From Ardenticatenaceae bacterium (GTDB lineage Bacteria > Chloroflexota > Anaerolineae > Promineifilales > Promineifilaceae), in assembly GCA_020634245.1 (NCBI GenBank), contig JACKCC010000025.1, positions 1 to 64,000 of the forward strand: a stretch of 64,000 nucleotides of DNA. The letters are read 5' to 3'. Made by a program: the position numbers and the translations under genes. Positions 1 to 8,170 of this stretch are shown piece after piece. The notes under the pieces are model-generated. The model made no database searches. It had not been told where the DNA came from and saw nothing but the letters and a program-made list of their open reading frames with translations. Positions within the stretch are counted from its first letter, which is position 1. Each line of letters begins with the position of its first letter.

Positions 1-406
1 GTTTCGTCAAGACCCAGAGACATATCTCATTGTTCTGGAAGAACGCCTAAACAAGTTAATTTTGCTACTGTGGTTTTTTTCAGCCCCTCCAGTTCCATTT
101 TGAGTCGCCCGATTTGTTCATAGAGTTCCGCTTCGCGGGTTGCTTGCTCGCGCAGCTGTTGAGCCGTATTCTGACCGAATACAGTCGGCCCTTCAGCCAA
201 CAACTGCTTCTTCCAACTTTTCACCTGGGTTTGGTGAACATCGTAGGTACCGGCAATTTCATTGATGGTATTGAGTTCCCTGACCGCTTCCAGCGCCACC
301 GTGAACTTGAATTGTTGGCTGTATTTTGTCCGTTTTTTTGTCACCTAAAAATCTCCACAAGCTTTGTGTATTGTACCTTAGCCCGTGGTCTAGTTTTTGG
401 GGGTCA
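1..406 (-). mobile_element. Partial IS3-family insertion sequence (left part outside the window)
   Basis: The element is read leftward: a small OrfA-type transposase gene lies at 27-344. The probable outer end is at 399-406, where the minus strand reads TGACCCCCAAAAACTAGACC. This resembles the TGA-CCCCC-type termini common in the IS3/IS150 group. The other terminus and any target-site duplication would lie left of base 1. A run of seven A (minus strand, 74-80) sits where IS3 elements shift into OrfB, but the -1 frame meets a stop at about base 7-9, so this copy may be a decayed remnant. The outer boundary is inferred from sequence style only. Confidence 0.6.
27..344 (-). CDS. IS3-family transposase OrfA (HTH protein)
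   Basis: A 105-residue protein of the size usual for IS3/IS911 OrfA. Residues about 5-60 (KYSQQFKFTVALEAV..., then a helix-turn-helix around NEIAGTYDVHQTQVKSWKK) match the HTH domain that binds the IS ends. The rest, ELYEQIGRLKMELEGLKK, is the leucine-zipper-like tail used for multimerisation. In intact elements a frameshift near the end of this gene fuses it to the DDE integrase OrfB; here the last residues after LKK differ from the usual tail and no OrfB frame is open for long, so the copy is probably inactive. ATG start on the minus strand; no clear Shine-Dalgarno. Confidence 0.75.
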   Translation of the reverse strand: MTKKRTKYSQQFKFTVALEAVRELNTINEIAGTYDVHQTQVKSWKKQLLAEGPTVFGQNTAQQLREQATREAELYEQIGRLKMELEGLKKTTVAKLTCLGVLPEQ

Positions 407-476
407 TTATAATTTCGTTACCCAATTTGAAATTTAAAGAGCAAGGAAGTGCCTGTCACCTGTCCTGGGAAACCAG

Positions 477-1991
477 TCAGGCTTGGGGTTTTCCGGCCAC
501 CGGCAGCCAGACCTGGAATACGCTGCCCTTCCCCATCTCGCTGCTCACATGGATCGAGCCATTATGGAAATGTACAACTTTCTGCACAATCGACAGCCCC
601 AGTCCTGTGCCAACATCGGAAACCTGCTGGGCACGCGGTGTGCGGAAAAATGGTTCAAAAATATGGGGCAGCATTTCCGGGGCAATACCGATGCCGCTGT
701 CAGATACAGTAAGTCTCATCTGGTTGGCAGCGTCATCGCGCACCAGTTCCACGTGTACTGAGCCGGCTTCGGTGTAACGAATGGCATTGGCAATGAGGTT
801 GGTGATGAGGCGGGTTAATTGGCGGGCACGGCCGTTCATCTCAAACGGGCCATCACCCAACGTCAACGATAATGCCAGCCCTTTGGCTTCGGCAACCGGC
901 TGCTGAAGCATTACCACATACTGCACCAGACCACCAAAATCAACCGGCATAAACTGCTGCTCGCTGCCTTTCTCTTCCAGCCGGGACAGAACCAGGATGT
1001 CGTTCACGTTCTGTACCATACGATTTGTTTCCTGACGGACGATCGAGAGGTAATGCTGCTGTTTTTGCGGGTTGGCACGGCCGATTAAATCCAGATACAG
1101 ATTGATGCTGGTCAATGGGGTGCGTAGTTCGTGAACAGTGGCAACAAACTGGCTCCTCAGGTCGGCAATTTCTGTTTCATAAGTGCTGATCTGGATCTGC
1201 TGCGCCACCGTCTCTGTAATTTCCTGGCAGGTGAAAACAGCCCCGCCCTGCGGCCAGCGCAAAGCAGTAACACAAATCAAATACCAGACGATCCGCTCTT
1301 CTTCCTGCGCAGGGTATTCCAGGGTGAATTTGATTTTACGCCCGGTCAGCACGTCTTCAATGCCCTGGGCAATGGCGTGATAGTTTGTCTGGCGGCAGAG
1401 CCGGGGAAGATTGACGCCGGGTTTGGCCTGAGTGATGAACGGGTCGTCGGTGGTGGTTGTCAGGTGAAGCCAATCCTGGTTAACGGCCGTAATCTTTCCT
1501 TCCCCATCCAAAACTGCAACATTGGCCGGTAATGAGTCAAAAACAACTCGGTTCAAAGAACCTTCTGCCTGTGCCTCTTGCCAGACAGCTTTGCGAGCAG
1601 CGGCTCTATCTATTATGCGTCGCAGCATCGGCGGCGTAAGTTGATGGCGTGGAAAATAAGCATGTGCGCCAAACTCAATCGCTTGCAATCCCAGCCCCAT
1701 CGTCTCTGCTTCCACCAGGGCCACGATGGGAACGTCAGGCCGGGTCTGGCGCATCTGGCGCAAAAGATTCAGGCCATCGCCGATGGTTTGTGTTAATGGA
1801 AGTCCTATTAAAACGGCCGTAAACGGCAACTGCTGTAACTGTTCCATAGCCGCTTCAGCCGACTGCACCCAACTAATTTGAATCGGGTCTACATCTGTAG
1901 CGATATTTGATAACAACTGCGTAATGTGGCCGCCCACATCTTCATCTGTTTCCAATACAAGCACTAAAATTTCATCTGGTATCATCGCCAT
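477..1991 (-). CDS. Histidine kinase with N-terminal degenerate receiver and PAS domain
   Basis: Cytosolic sensor kinase of about 504 residues from the chosen ATG at 1991; the frame is open to 2111 and upstream starts are possible. In order: a receiver-like domain (about 5-120), a PAS domain (about 140-255), a short coiled segment, HisKA with VHELRTPLTS and phospho-acceptor His287, and a HATPase_c domain with the N-box NLIANAIRYT, G1 DSGIGIAPE and G2 GTGLGLSIV. No membrane segment is seen. The receiver lacks the phosphorylatable Asp: the strand that should end in D reads AVLIGLPL, and the conserved Lys is Arg (YFPRHQ). It is therefore probably a pseudo-receiver acting as a protein-interaction or dimerisation module. 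No partner regulator is adjacent. The start was chosen because the domain begins right after it; no good Shine-Dalgarno is present. Confidence 0.85.
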   Translation of the reverse strand: MAMIPDEILVLVLETDEDVGGHITQLLSNIATDVDPIQISWVQSAEAAMEQLQQLPFTAVLIGLPLTQTIGDGLNLLRQMRQTRPDVPIVALVEAETMGLGLQAIEFGAHAYFPRHQLTPPMLRRIIDRAAARKAVWQEAQAEGSLNRVVFDSLPANVAVLDGEGKITAVNQDWLHLTTTTDDPFITQAKPGVNLPRLCRQTNYHAIAQGIEDVLTGRKIKFTLEYPAQEEERIVWYLICVTALRWPQGGAVFTCQEITETVAQQIQISTYETEIADLRSQFVATVHELRTPLTSINLYLDLIGRANPQKQQHYLSIVRQETNRMVQNVNDILVLSRLEEKGSEQQFMPVDFGGLVQYVVMLQQPVAEAKGLALSLTLGDGPFEMNGRARQLTRLITNLIANAIRYTEAGSVHVELVRDDAANQMRLTVSDSGIGIAPEMLPHIFEPFFRTPRAQQVSDVGTGLGLSIVQKVVHFHNGSIHVSSEMGKGSVFQVWLPVAGKPQA

Positions 1992-2193
1992 TTTGCCGAT
2001 GAATTCGCTGCCAATATAAACCGTTCCCAAAAACATATCCCAGGTCATTTGCCTGGCTGCGCAGCCGCAGGGAATTAGTTTAATTGGCGACAACACCGAC
2101 ACTCCTAACAACCATTATACCAGACAGGCGGCGGCCAGAAACCGGCGAAATAAGAGGTAATTTAGGGGCATTCCCCAATTCCATCGCATCCCT

Positions 2194-2199
2194 TATAAT
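2194..2199 (+). promoter_or_regulatory. Candidate -10 element for mutY
   Basis: TATAAT lies 54 bases before the mutY ATG, in the short gap between the divergent kinase and mutY. No good TTGACA-like -35 is seen 16-18 bases upstream, so this is a weak call based on one hexamer. Confidence 0.3.
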
Positions 2200-2252
2200 A
2201 CTTACCCGAACGATGAGCGTTCCCAGTTAGAACAACAAAACATGGATAACGT

Positions 2253-3350
2253 ATGACACCTGACATCACCCGATCCCTTCTCACCTGGTGGGATCATGAC
2301 CATGCTGACCTGCCCTGGCGGGCCACCTGCAATCCATACGCCATCTGGGTGGCCGAGATCATGCTGCAACAAACGCAGATCGCCACCGTCATCCCTTATT
2401 ACGAGCGCTGGCTGGAACGCTTTCCCACCGTTCAGGCGCTGGCCGCCGCTCCGTTGGATGAGGTATTGAAGCTGTGGGAAGGGTTAGGTTACTACAGCCG
2501 GGCACGCAATTTACACGCCGCCGCCCAGACCGTTGTCAATGAGTTGGGCGGCCAAATTCCCACAACGGCGGCCGGTTTGATGAAGTTGAAAGGAATCGGC
2601 CGTTACACCGCCGGGGCCATTGCTTCGATTGCCTTTGACGAACCGGCCCCCATTTTGGACGGCAACGTCATCCGCGTCCTCAGCCGCCTGTACGACCTGC
2701 CCGACGACGTAACAACAACAGCAACAAAAAAGAAACTGTGGCAGTTAGCTGGGGAATTAGTTCCCGCCCAGCGTCCCGGTGATTTTAACCAGGCGTTGAT
2801 GGAGTTGGGGCAGCAGCTCTGCCTGCCGACCAATCCGCGCTGCCTGCTGTGCCCGCTCTCACAGGTGTGTATAGCCCGGCAGCGAGGGACTCGGTTGGAG
2901 CGCCCCGTCCGCCCGCCACGTAAAAATACGCCCCACTATGACGTGGTGGCCGGGATAATTTGGAAAGACAGGGACACAAAGGAATCTCCGCGTAACTCTG
3001 CGTTCCTCATCGCGCAGCGGCCGTTAACCGGACTGCTTGGTGGCTTATGGGAATTCCCCGGCGGCAAACAAGAACCCGGCGAAACCCTGCCCCAGGCACT
3101 GGAACGCGAGATCAAAGAAGAACTGGCCATCGACATTGCAGTCGGCAGCCACTTGATCAGCATCAAACACGCCTACACTCATTTCCGCATCACCCTGCAC
3201 GCCTTCCACGCCATCCACACCGGCGGCACCCCACAGCACATCGGCGTCGCCAACCATACCTGGGTCACCCTGTCCGACCTGGACACCTACCCCTTCGCCG
3301 TCACCGACCAGAAGATCATCACTGCCTTAAAAGAGCTAGTGGCGGAGTAA
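2253..3350 (+). CDS. mutY: Adenine DNA glycosylase MutY
   Basis: A 365-residue A/G-specific adenine glycosylase that removes adenine mispaired with 8-oxoguanine. The N-terminal HhH-GPD domain shows LPWR, the catalytic-Glu segment AEIMLQQTQ, the helix-hairpin-helix LKGIGRYTAGAIASIAF and the catalytic Asp in PILDGNVIRVLSR. The 4Fe-4S loop is canonical C-X6-C-X2-C-X5-C (CLPTNPRCLLCPLSQVC). The C-terminal NUDIX-like 8-oxoG recognition domain has GLWEFPGGKQEPGETL and EREIKEEL. Between the two domains, around 2965-3000, is an unusual stretch (KDRDTKESPRNSAF) whose DNA resembles the low-complexity repeats found elsewhere in this window. The gene is single and the stop codon lies inside a short tandem repeat. 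Confidence 0.95.
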   Translation: MTPDITRSLLTWWDHDHADLPWRATCNPYAIWVAEIMLQQTQIATVIPYYERWLERFPTVQALAAAPLDEVLKLWEGLGYYSRARNLHAAAQTVVNELGGQIPTTAAGLMKLKGIGRYTAGAIASIAFDEPAPILDGNVIRVLSRLYDLPDDVTTTATKKKLWQLAGELVPAQRPGDFNQALMELGQQLCLPTNPRCLLCPLSQVCIARQRGTRLERPVRPPRKNTPHYDVVAGIIWKDRDTKESPRNSAFLIAQRPLTGLLGGLWEFPGGKQEPGETLPQALEREIKEELAIDIAVGSHLISIKHAYTHFRITLHAFHAIHTGGTPQHIGVANHTWVTLSDLDTYPFAVTDQKIITALKELVAE

Positions 3351-3399
3351 CGGAGTGGCAAAGTAGCAAAGTAGCAAAGTAGCGAAATGGCGAAGTCGC
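3341..3399. repeat. Short tandem low-complexity repeat, about 9-base unit
   Basis: Runs of the type 'gcaaagtagcaaagtagc' begin at the end of mutY and cover its stop codon, then pass into the left arm of an inverted repeat (3388-3415). The composition resembles the short tandem repeats at 4804-4870. No coding potential of its own is seen. Confidence 0.6.
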
Positions 3400-4840
3400 T
3401 TTAATACTCTGCAACACAGCAACCTCGCAACTCCACTCGTTTCACGCCTCCTTCATTGCCATTTTTTCTGGTCTGAGTATCATATTCGTATGACGGATCC
3501 AGCAATTTCATCCATCTTTAGCACGCGCGAAATCGAGGCGGCCGCCCTGGCCGCATACCGTGAGGGTCGCCAGGCGGCCAGCCAGCAAAAATACGGCAAG
3601 GCCATCCGCTTCTACACCGACGCCCTGAGTTACGAGGGAACACCCACTTTATTTCAGGCACGGGTTCATGAATACCGGGGGTTATGCCACTGGCTGTTAA
3701 GCGATTTCGATGCCGCTGAAGAGGATTATCAGGCCGCATTGACCATCAGCAACGACGCCGAACAGATCGCCCGGGCACGCGTAAGATTGGGCGAATTGGC
3801 CGATTTTCGCGGCGATTTTGAAGAGGCCGACAATCTGTACCGGCAAGCACTGACCGAAGGATTGACCGTTGGCAACATCCTGGTCGTTGGCCGGGCACGG
3901 CGCGGGCTGGGCATTTTAAGCCGCAAAAAAGGGGATACCGAAAATGCTATCCGTCACCTGACCCAGGCCCTGGCCGCCTTCCGCCAGATGGGAGAAGCCC
4001 GCGAACAGGCACGGGTCATGACCAGTTTGGGCCGGGCACGCCACGCCCGTGGCGAATACCAGTACGCCCTCAATGCCCACAATGAAGCGTTGACGATCTT
4101 CGAATCACTCAACGACCGCTGGCGAGTGGTGCAAACGCTCACCGATATTGGCGAGTGCCATCAAGCACTATACGATACGGCCAACGCGCTGCATTACCAT
4201 GAAAAAGCGCTCAAACTGGCTTATGAATATGGCGCTAACCTGCTCAAGCCGGAAATCCAGCGCAATTTGGGTGTGGATATGGTTGAACAGGGCCGCTATG
4301 ATGAAGGATTGGTTTATTTGCATCTGGCGTTGGATGGCGCACGCCATTTGGGGAATAAAGAGCAAGAAGCGCTGGCCCTTTACAACATCGCCCGGGCCTA
4401 CCTGCTGCACAGTCAGGCAGAAGATGCGGATCCTATCGTCGCCGAACTGGTGCAAATTGCCGAGCTGCTTAATGCCGACCGGTTCCGGGCGCTGGCCTCG
4501 TTTGTCCGCGGCGAACTGCTTTTCCACCAGGGACAGCAGGCTGAAGCGGTAGCCGAACTCAATGCAGCCATGTTGTCGGCCCAAACATCGGTGGACCGGG
4601 GCGTGTTGTGGAAATTGCATGCGACGATCAGTCACGTGGTCGATAATCCCCAAATAGCGGCCGTTCACCGGACGATTGCCGCTGAATTTATCCGGCAGAC
4701 GGCCGAGCCGCTGCAAGATCAACACCTCAAATCTTGTTTTGTGTTTGCCCCACCGGTGCTGGCGATTTTGAATCTGGCGGGTATTAATCCGGCCAAGTTG
4801 TAGAGTTGCGGAGTTGCGGAGTATTAAAGCGACTTCGCCA
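3388..4840. repeat. Inverted repeat arms (3388-3415 and 4813-4840) flanking the TPR gene
   Basis: The 28 bases at 3388-3415 match the reverse complement of 4813-4840 at 27 of 28 positions. The arms lie just outside the TPR gene at 3490-4803 and are about 1.4 kb apart. They are embedded in short tandem-repeat DNA on both sides. No transposase is between them. Confidence 0.75.
3490..4803 (+). CDS. Tetratricopeptide-repeat protein
   Basis: A 437-residue soluble protein built almost entirely of TPR helices. Repeated patterns such as KAIRFYTDALSYEG, EEDYQAALTISND, EADNLYRQALTEG, NAIRHLTQALAAF, QYALNAHNEALTIF and NALHYHEKALKLAYEYG recur every 34-40 residues from about residue 20 to 370, in the style of LuxR/AfsR-regulator TPR arrays and of scaffold proteins. 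No enzymatic, DNA-binding or membrane segment is seen, so it is most likely a protein-interaction scaffold; the partner is unknown. The gene stands alone between two copies of a 28-base inverted repeat. ATG start at 3490; no strong Shine-Dalgarno. No specific function can be assigned. Confidence 0.85.
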   Translation: MTDPAISSIFSTREIEAAALAAYREGRQAASQQKYGKAIRFYTDALSYEGTPTLFQARVHEYRGLCHWLLSDFDAAEEDYQAALTISNDAEQIARARVRLGELADFRGDFEEADNLYRQALTEGLTVGNILVVGRARRGLGILSRKKGDTENAIRHLTQALAAFRQMGEAREQARVMTSLGRARHARGEYQYALNAHNEALTIFESLNDRWRVVQTLTDIGECHQALYDTANALHYHEKALKLAYEYGANLLKPEIQRNLGVDMVEQGRYDEGLVYLHLALDGARHLGNKEQEALALYNIARAYLLHSQAEDADPIVAELVQIAELLNADRFRALASFVRGELLFHQGQQAEAVAELNAAMLSAQTSVDRGVLWKLHATISHVVDNPQIAAVHRTIAAEFIRQTAEPLQDQHLKSCFVFAPPVLAILNLAGINPAKL

Positions 4841-4900
4841 ACTCGCCGCCTCGCAACTTCTCCACTTTGCCCCTTTGCTTTATTGTGATAATGTTATTTT

Positions 4901-6865
4901 ATGAGCAGGCATAGACGCTGGCTGCGTACGGCCGTTTCCGGAGCGGTAGGTGTCGCGATTTTGACAGCTTGCAAGGCACAACCCCGGCTGCCCACTACGG
5001 TGACAGTCACCCGGATTGTCGTTGAAACGGCCGAACCGCAGACAATTTTTATCCAGGCGCCCACTGAACCTGATGAAACGGCAACAGCCGAACCGGACCC
5101 GCAGAAAAATCTGATCGTCTGCACGACACAGGAACCGGTTTCGTTATATCCGTACGCCACCACACTGCCGGTAGAGACAGCCATCCTGCACGCCCTTTAC
5201 GAGAACAATTTCACTACCCTTTCCTATAGTATTCAAGCGCAAGGATTAACGGCCGTACCCAATCTGGCCAATAACGACGCCAATCTGCGGCCGGTTCCGG
5301 TACAGGCTGGCGATCTCATCGTCGACGCTGCCGGGAATATTACCAGTCTAAGCCCCGGCATGACCATCGTCAACAATGCCGGTGACGAAGTCATATTTGA
5401 TGGTACGCCGCTGCTGATGAACCAGTTAGTCGTCGACTTTACCATGCTGGACCGCACCTGGTCGGATGGCGAGCCAGTGACGGCGGCCGATTCCGTCTAC
5501 AGCTTCCACCTTGAAGCCGACCCGGACACACCCACTTCCAAGTTCATCACCGCCCGCACGGCCAGCTACGAAGCCACCGGGGACCTAACTACTAGATGGA
5601 CAAGTTTACCCGGCTTCCACGATACGGATTACGCGCTGCGCTTCTGGCGGCCGCTGCCCAGCCACCTCTGGCAGTCGTATACGGCCGTTGACCTCTTGAC
5701 TGCCGCCGTTTCCAGCCGCGAACCGGTAGGCGATGGCCCCTTCATGCTGGTCGATTGGATGGCCGGCGAATCCATCCGTCTGGAGCCTAATCCTTACTAT
5801 TACCGGATTAACGACGGGCTGCCTTACCTGGACAGCGTGACTTTTCATTTCATGGCCAATGATGACAAATTGATCGCCGCGCTGTTGACCGGCGAATGCG
5901 ATTTGACTTTGCCGCAAGAGTTGAACCTGTCGCACGTGCCCCTGCTGCTGGCTGCAGAAACGAATGGATTGATACGGCCGTACTTTTCTCCCGGCACTGT
6001 CTACGAACACATCGACTTCGGCATCAACTCCTGGGAGCGCTACGGCGATGGCGCCCTGCGTCCCGACTGGTTCCAGGATATACGCGTCCGCCAGGCAATA
6101 ACCATGTGTACAGATCGGGAAGGGATGATGGAGGCGGTGTTATACGGCCGTTCCCAGACCATGAACAGCATCATTCCCGACAACCATCCCCTGATTCCCA
6201 GGGATCTCACCCAATGGCCCTACGATGTTGCTGCCGCCAACCGGCTGCTTGACAGCGCCGGTTACACCGATTTGAACGGTGACGGCATCCGGCAAGACCC
6301 CAAAACAGAACAATCCTTCCGCATCACCATTGGGACCGGCGACAATGAAACCCAGCAGCAAATCGTCCAATATTTCATCGAAAACATGCGCCGCTGCGGC
6401 ATCGCCGTCGAGTCCTACTACCTGCCAGCTAAAGACTGGTACGCCGACGGCCCAGATGGTCCGCTCTTTGGCCGCCAATTTGACCTGGGCGAATTCGCCT
6501 GGATCGCCCAACGAGAACCGGATTGTTTCACCTACACCTCATGGGAAATTACTGGGCCGCCCAACGAAATAAACCGGGCGACCAGGCTGCCCTATACCGG
6601 CTGGGACGGCACAAATGCCACCGGCTGGTGGGACCCGGATTTTGATGAAGCTTGCCGCGACGCCCAACACATCCTGCCCGGTCAAGATGGCTATGTTCAA
6701 CAACATCAGACCGCTTTGCGCATTTTGGCCGAAGAACTGCCTACGATTCCGTTGTTTTCCCGGCTCAACGTTACGGCGGCACAGCCCAACCTCCGCAACA
6801 TTCAATTTGATCCCACACAGTCATCGATTTTGTGGAATGTGTATGCCATTGACATGGGCCATTGA
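4901..6865 (+). CDS. Oligopeptide/dipeptide ABC transporter substrate-binding lipoprotein
   Basis: A 654-residue extracytoplasmic solute-binding protein of family 5 (OppA/DppA type). Residues 1-25 form a lipoprotein signal with a twin-Arg-like basic start (MSRHRRWLRTA) and the lipobox LTAC. A Thr/Pro/Glu-rich linker follows, then the binding fold, with family features LYENNFTTLSY, the 'W(S)DGEPVTAADSVYSF' segment, EPVGDGPFMLVDWMAGE and, later, IRVRQAITMCTDREGM. The protein would be lipid-anchored outside the cell and pass peptides to a membrane channel. ATP-binding genes follow (7096-8072, decayed; 8171-9208, intact), but no permease genes are present in this window, so the channel must be encoded elsewhere or the locus is degenerate. 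The gene ends in a 13-base tandem repeat. Confidence 0.9.
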   Translation: MSRHRRWLRTAVSGAVGVAILTACKAQPRLPTTVTVTRIVVETAEPQTIFIQAPTEPDETATAEPDPQKNLIVCTTQEPVSLYPYATTLPVETAILHALYENNFTTLSYSIQAQGLTAVPNLANNDANLRPVPVQAGDLIVDAAGNITSLSPGMTIVNNAGDEVIFDGTPLLMNQLVVDFTMLDRTWSDGEPVTAADSVYSFHLEADPDTPTSKFITARTASYEATGDLTTRWTSLPGFHDTDYALRFWRPLPSHLWQSYTAVDLLTAAVSSREPVGDGPFMLVDWMAGESIRLEPNPYYYRINDGLPYLDSVTFHFMANDDKLIAALLTGECDLTLPQELNLSHVPLLLAAETNGLIRPYFSPGTVYEHIDFGINSWERYGDGALRPDWFQDIRVRQAITMCTDREGMMEAVLYGRSQTMNSIIPDNHPLIPRDLTQWPYDVAAANRLLDSAGYTDLNGDGIRQDPKTEQSFRITIGTGDNETQQQIVQYFIENMRRCGIAVESYYLPAKDWYADGPDGPLFGRQFDLGEFAWIAQREPDCFTYTSWEITGPPNEINRATRLPYTGWDGTNATGWWDPDFDEACRDAQHILPGQDGYVQQHQTALRILAEELPTIPLFSRLNVTAAQPNLRNIQFDPTQSSILWNVYAIDMGH

Positions 6866-6882
6866 CATGGGCCATTGGCATG
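6852..6882. repeat. 13-base tandem repeat at the end of the binding-protein gene
   Basis: The unit 'attgacatgggcc' is present twice, followed by a degenerate third copy. It overlaps the stop codon of the preceding gene. Confidence 0.6.
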
Positions 6883-6981
6883 GAAAAGTGAATTTAGTTA
6901 GATAAATCCCCCATTTTGTTGTACTATTTTCTCTGCGGTGGTTTTTATGTGGAAAACGGCCGTATCGACAATTGAACAAGC

Positions 6982-7038
6982 GCCAGGCACGGGGCAAACG
7001 GCTCCGGTTTATCCGAAATCTTACGCCCCATGCCTGGC
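6982..7038. repeat. Inverted repeat between the binding-protein gene and oppD
   Basis: Arms gccaggcacggggc (6982-6995) and gccccatgcctggc (7025-7038) pair at 13 of 14 positions around a 29-base loop. No T-run follows, so it is not a classical terminator. It could be an RNA stem that separates expression of the binding protein from the ATPase genes. Confidence 0.45.
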
Positions 7039-7095
7039 ACTTTTACCACACTCATAGACAAAACGTAAAACACAAAGAGGGAAGAGGCACAGGTA

Positions 7096-8072
7096 GTGGA
7101 AAACAACAACATACTCGAGATCAAAAACCTGAAAACCCAATTCTTCACCGAAGCCGGGATCGTTCGCGCCGTCGATGGCATCGACCTGACCGTCAAGCGC
7201 GGTGAAGTTCTGGGCCTCGTTAGTGAATCCGGAAGGCGCGGCAAAGAAGCGTCACCTCCTTATCCATCGCGACAAAATATGGCCAGCCAGGGCGAATCGT
7301 CGAGCGGAATCATCTTTTGACAACACCGACCTGGGTCGGCATTACCTATGAAGGCAAATGCGCACGGCAGCCGCATTTCCGCGAATCTTCAACAGCCCCA
7401 AAGCGGCCCTGTTCCTGTTCAAGGTCGGCGATCAGCTACCGAAGTCCTCCACATTCACCAGGACATCACCAAGAAAGGGTGAAAAAACGCGCTGTCGAAC
7501 TGCTGCGCCTTGTCGGCATTCCCGAACCGGAAGCCCGCATCGAAGCTTATCCTCACGAACTCTCCGGCGGTATGGCCCAACGGGTTATGATTGCCATGGC
7601 TTTAGCCTGCGTGCCAGAACTCCTCATTGCCGATGAACCCACCACTGCCCTGGACGTTACCATTCAAGCCCAAATCCTGGACCTGATGCTGGCCTGCGCA
7701 GCAAATGGAACACAGCTATCATCCTCATTACCCGATTTGCCGGGTGTTGTCGCCGAAATGTGTGACCGCGTAGACGTCATGTACGCTGGCCGCATTGTGG
7801 AAAAAGCACCTGTCGTCGAATTATTCAAAAACCCCAAGCATCCGTATACGGCCGCTTTAATCGGTTCCACTCCCATTTTAGGGCAGGCCGACAAAGAACT
7901 CGTCACGATCCCCGGTTCTGTACCCAACCTCGTCGATCTACCGGCAGGCTGCAAATTTGCCCCGCGGTGCCAGGCGCGAATTGATAATAACCTGGAAAAA
8001 TGCACCGAAAAAGAACCAGGACTCAAACAAATAGCCGCCAATCATTGGACACGATGTTGGCTGTATGAATAA
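7096..8072 (+). pseudogene. Frameshifted oppD/dppD-type ABC transporter ATP-binding gene
   Basis: GTG start at 7096. The first about 50 residues are normal for OppD (ILEIKNLKTQFFTEAGIVRA, then GIDLTVKRGEVLGLV). The Walker A motif is destroyed: where GESGCGKS is expected the frame reads SESGRRGKEA and stops at 7320. Family-like pieces continue in other frames; one frame reads FKVGDQL at about 7415. From about 7480 to the stop at 8072 a single frame shows RAVELLRLVGIPEPEAR, the signature LSGGMAQRVMIAMAL, Walker B LLIADEPTTALDVT, and the C-terminal oligopeptide-transporter zone with LPAGCKFAPRCQ. Near 7690-7745 compensating indels garble the switch/H-loop. At least five single-base indels are needed to restore the protein. 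Either a decayed gene or a patch of poor consensus sequence. Confidence 0.8.
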
Positions 8073-8170
8073 GGAACTAAAACCGGCAATTTTTAGACCT
8101 GAATAACAAATTTCCTGTAACTAGCAGGCATCACAAAAACCAACAGGTCTTCCAAGGAAAGCAAGCAAAC

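Noticed and set aside
6982..7038. Riboswitch or tRNA-like structure upstream of oppD
   Set aside because: Only one long-range stem is visible; no known aptamer core or tRNA features were found.
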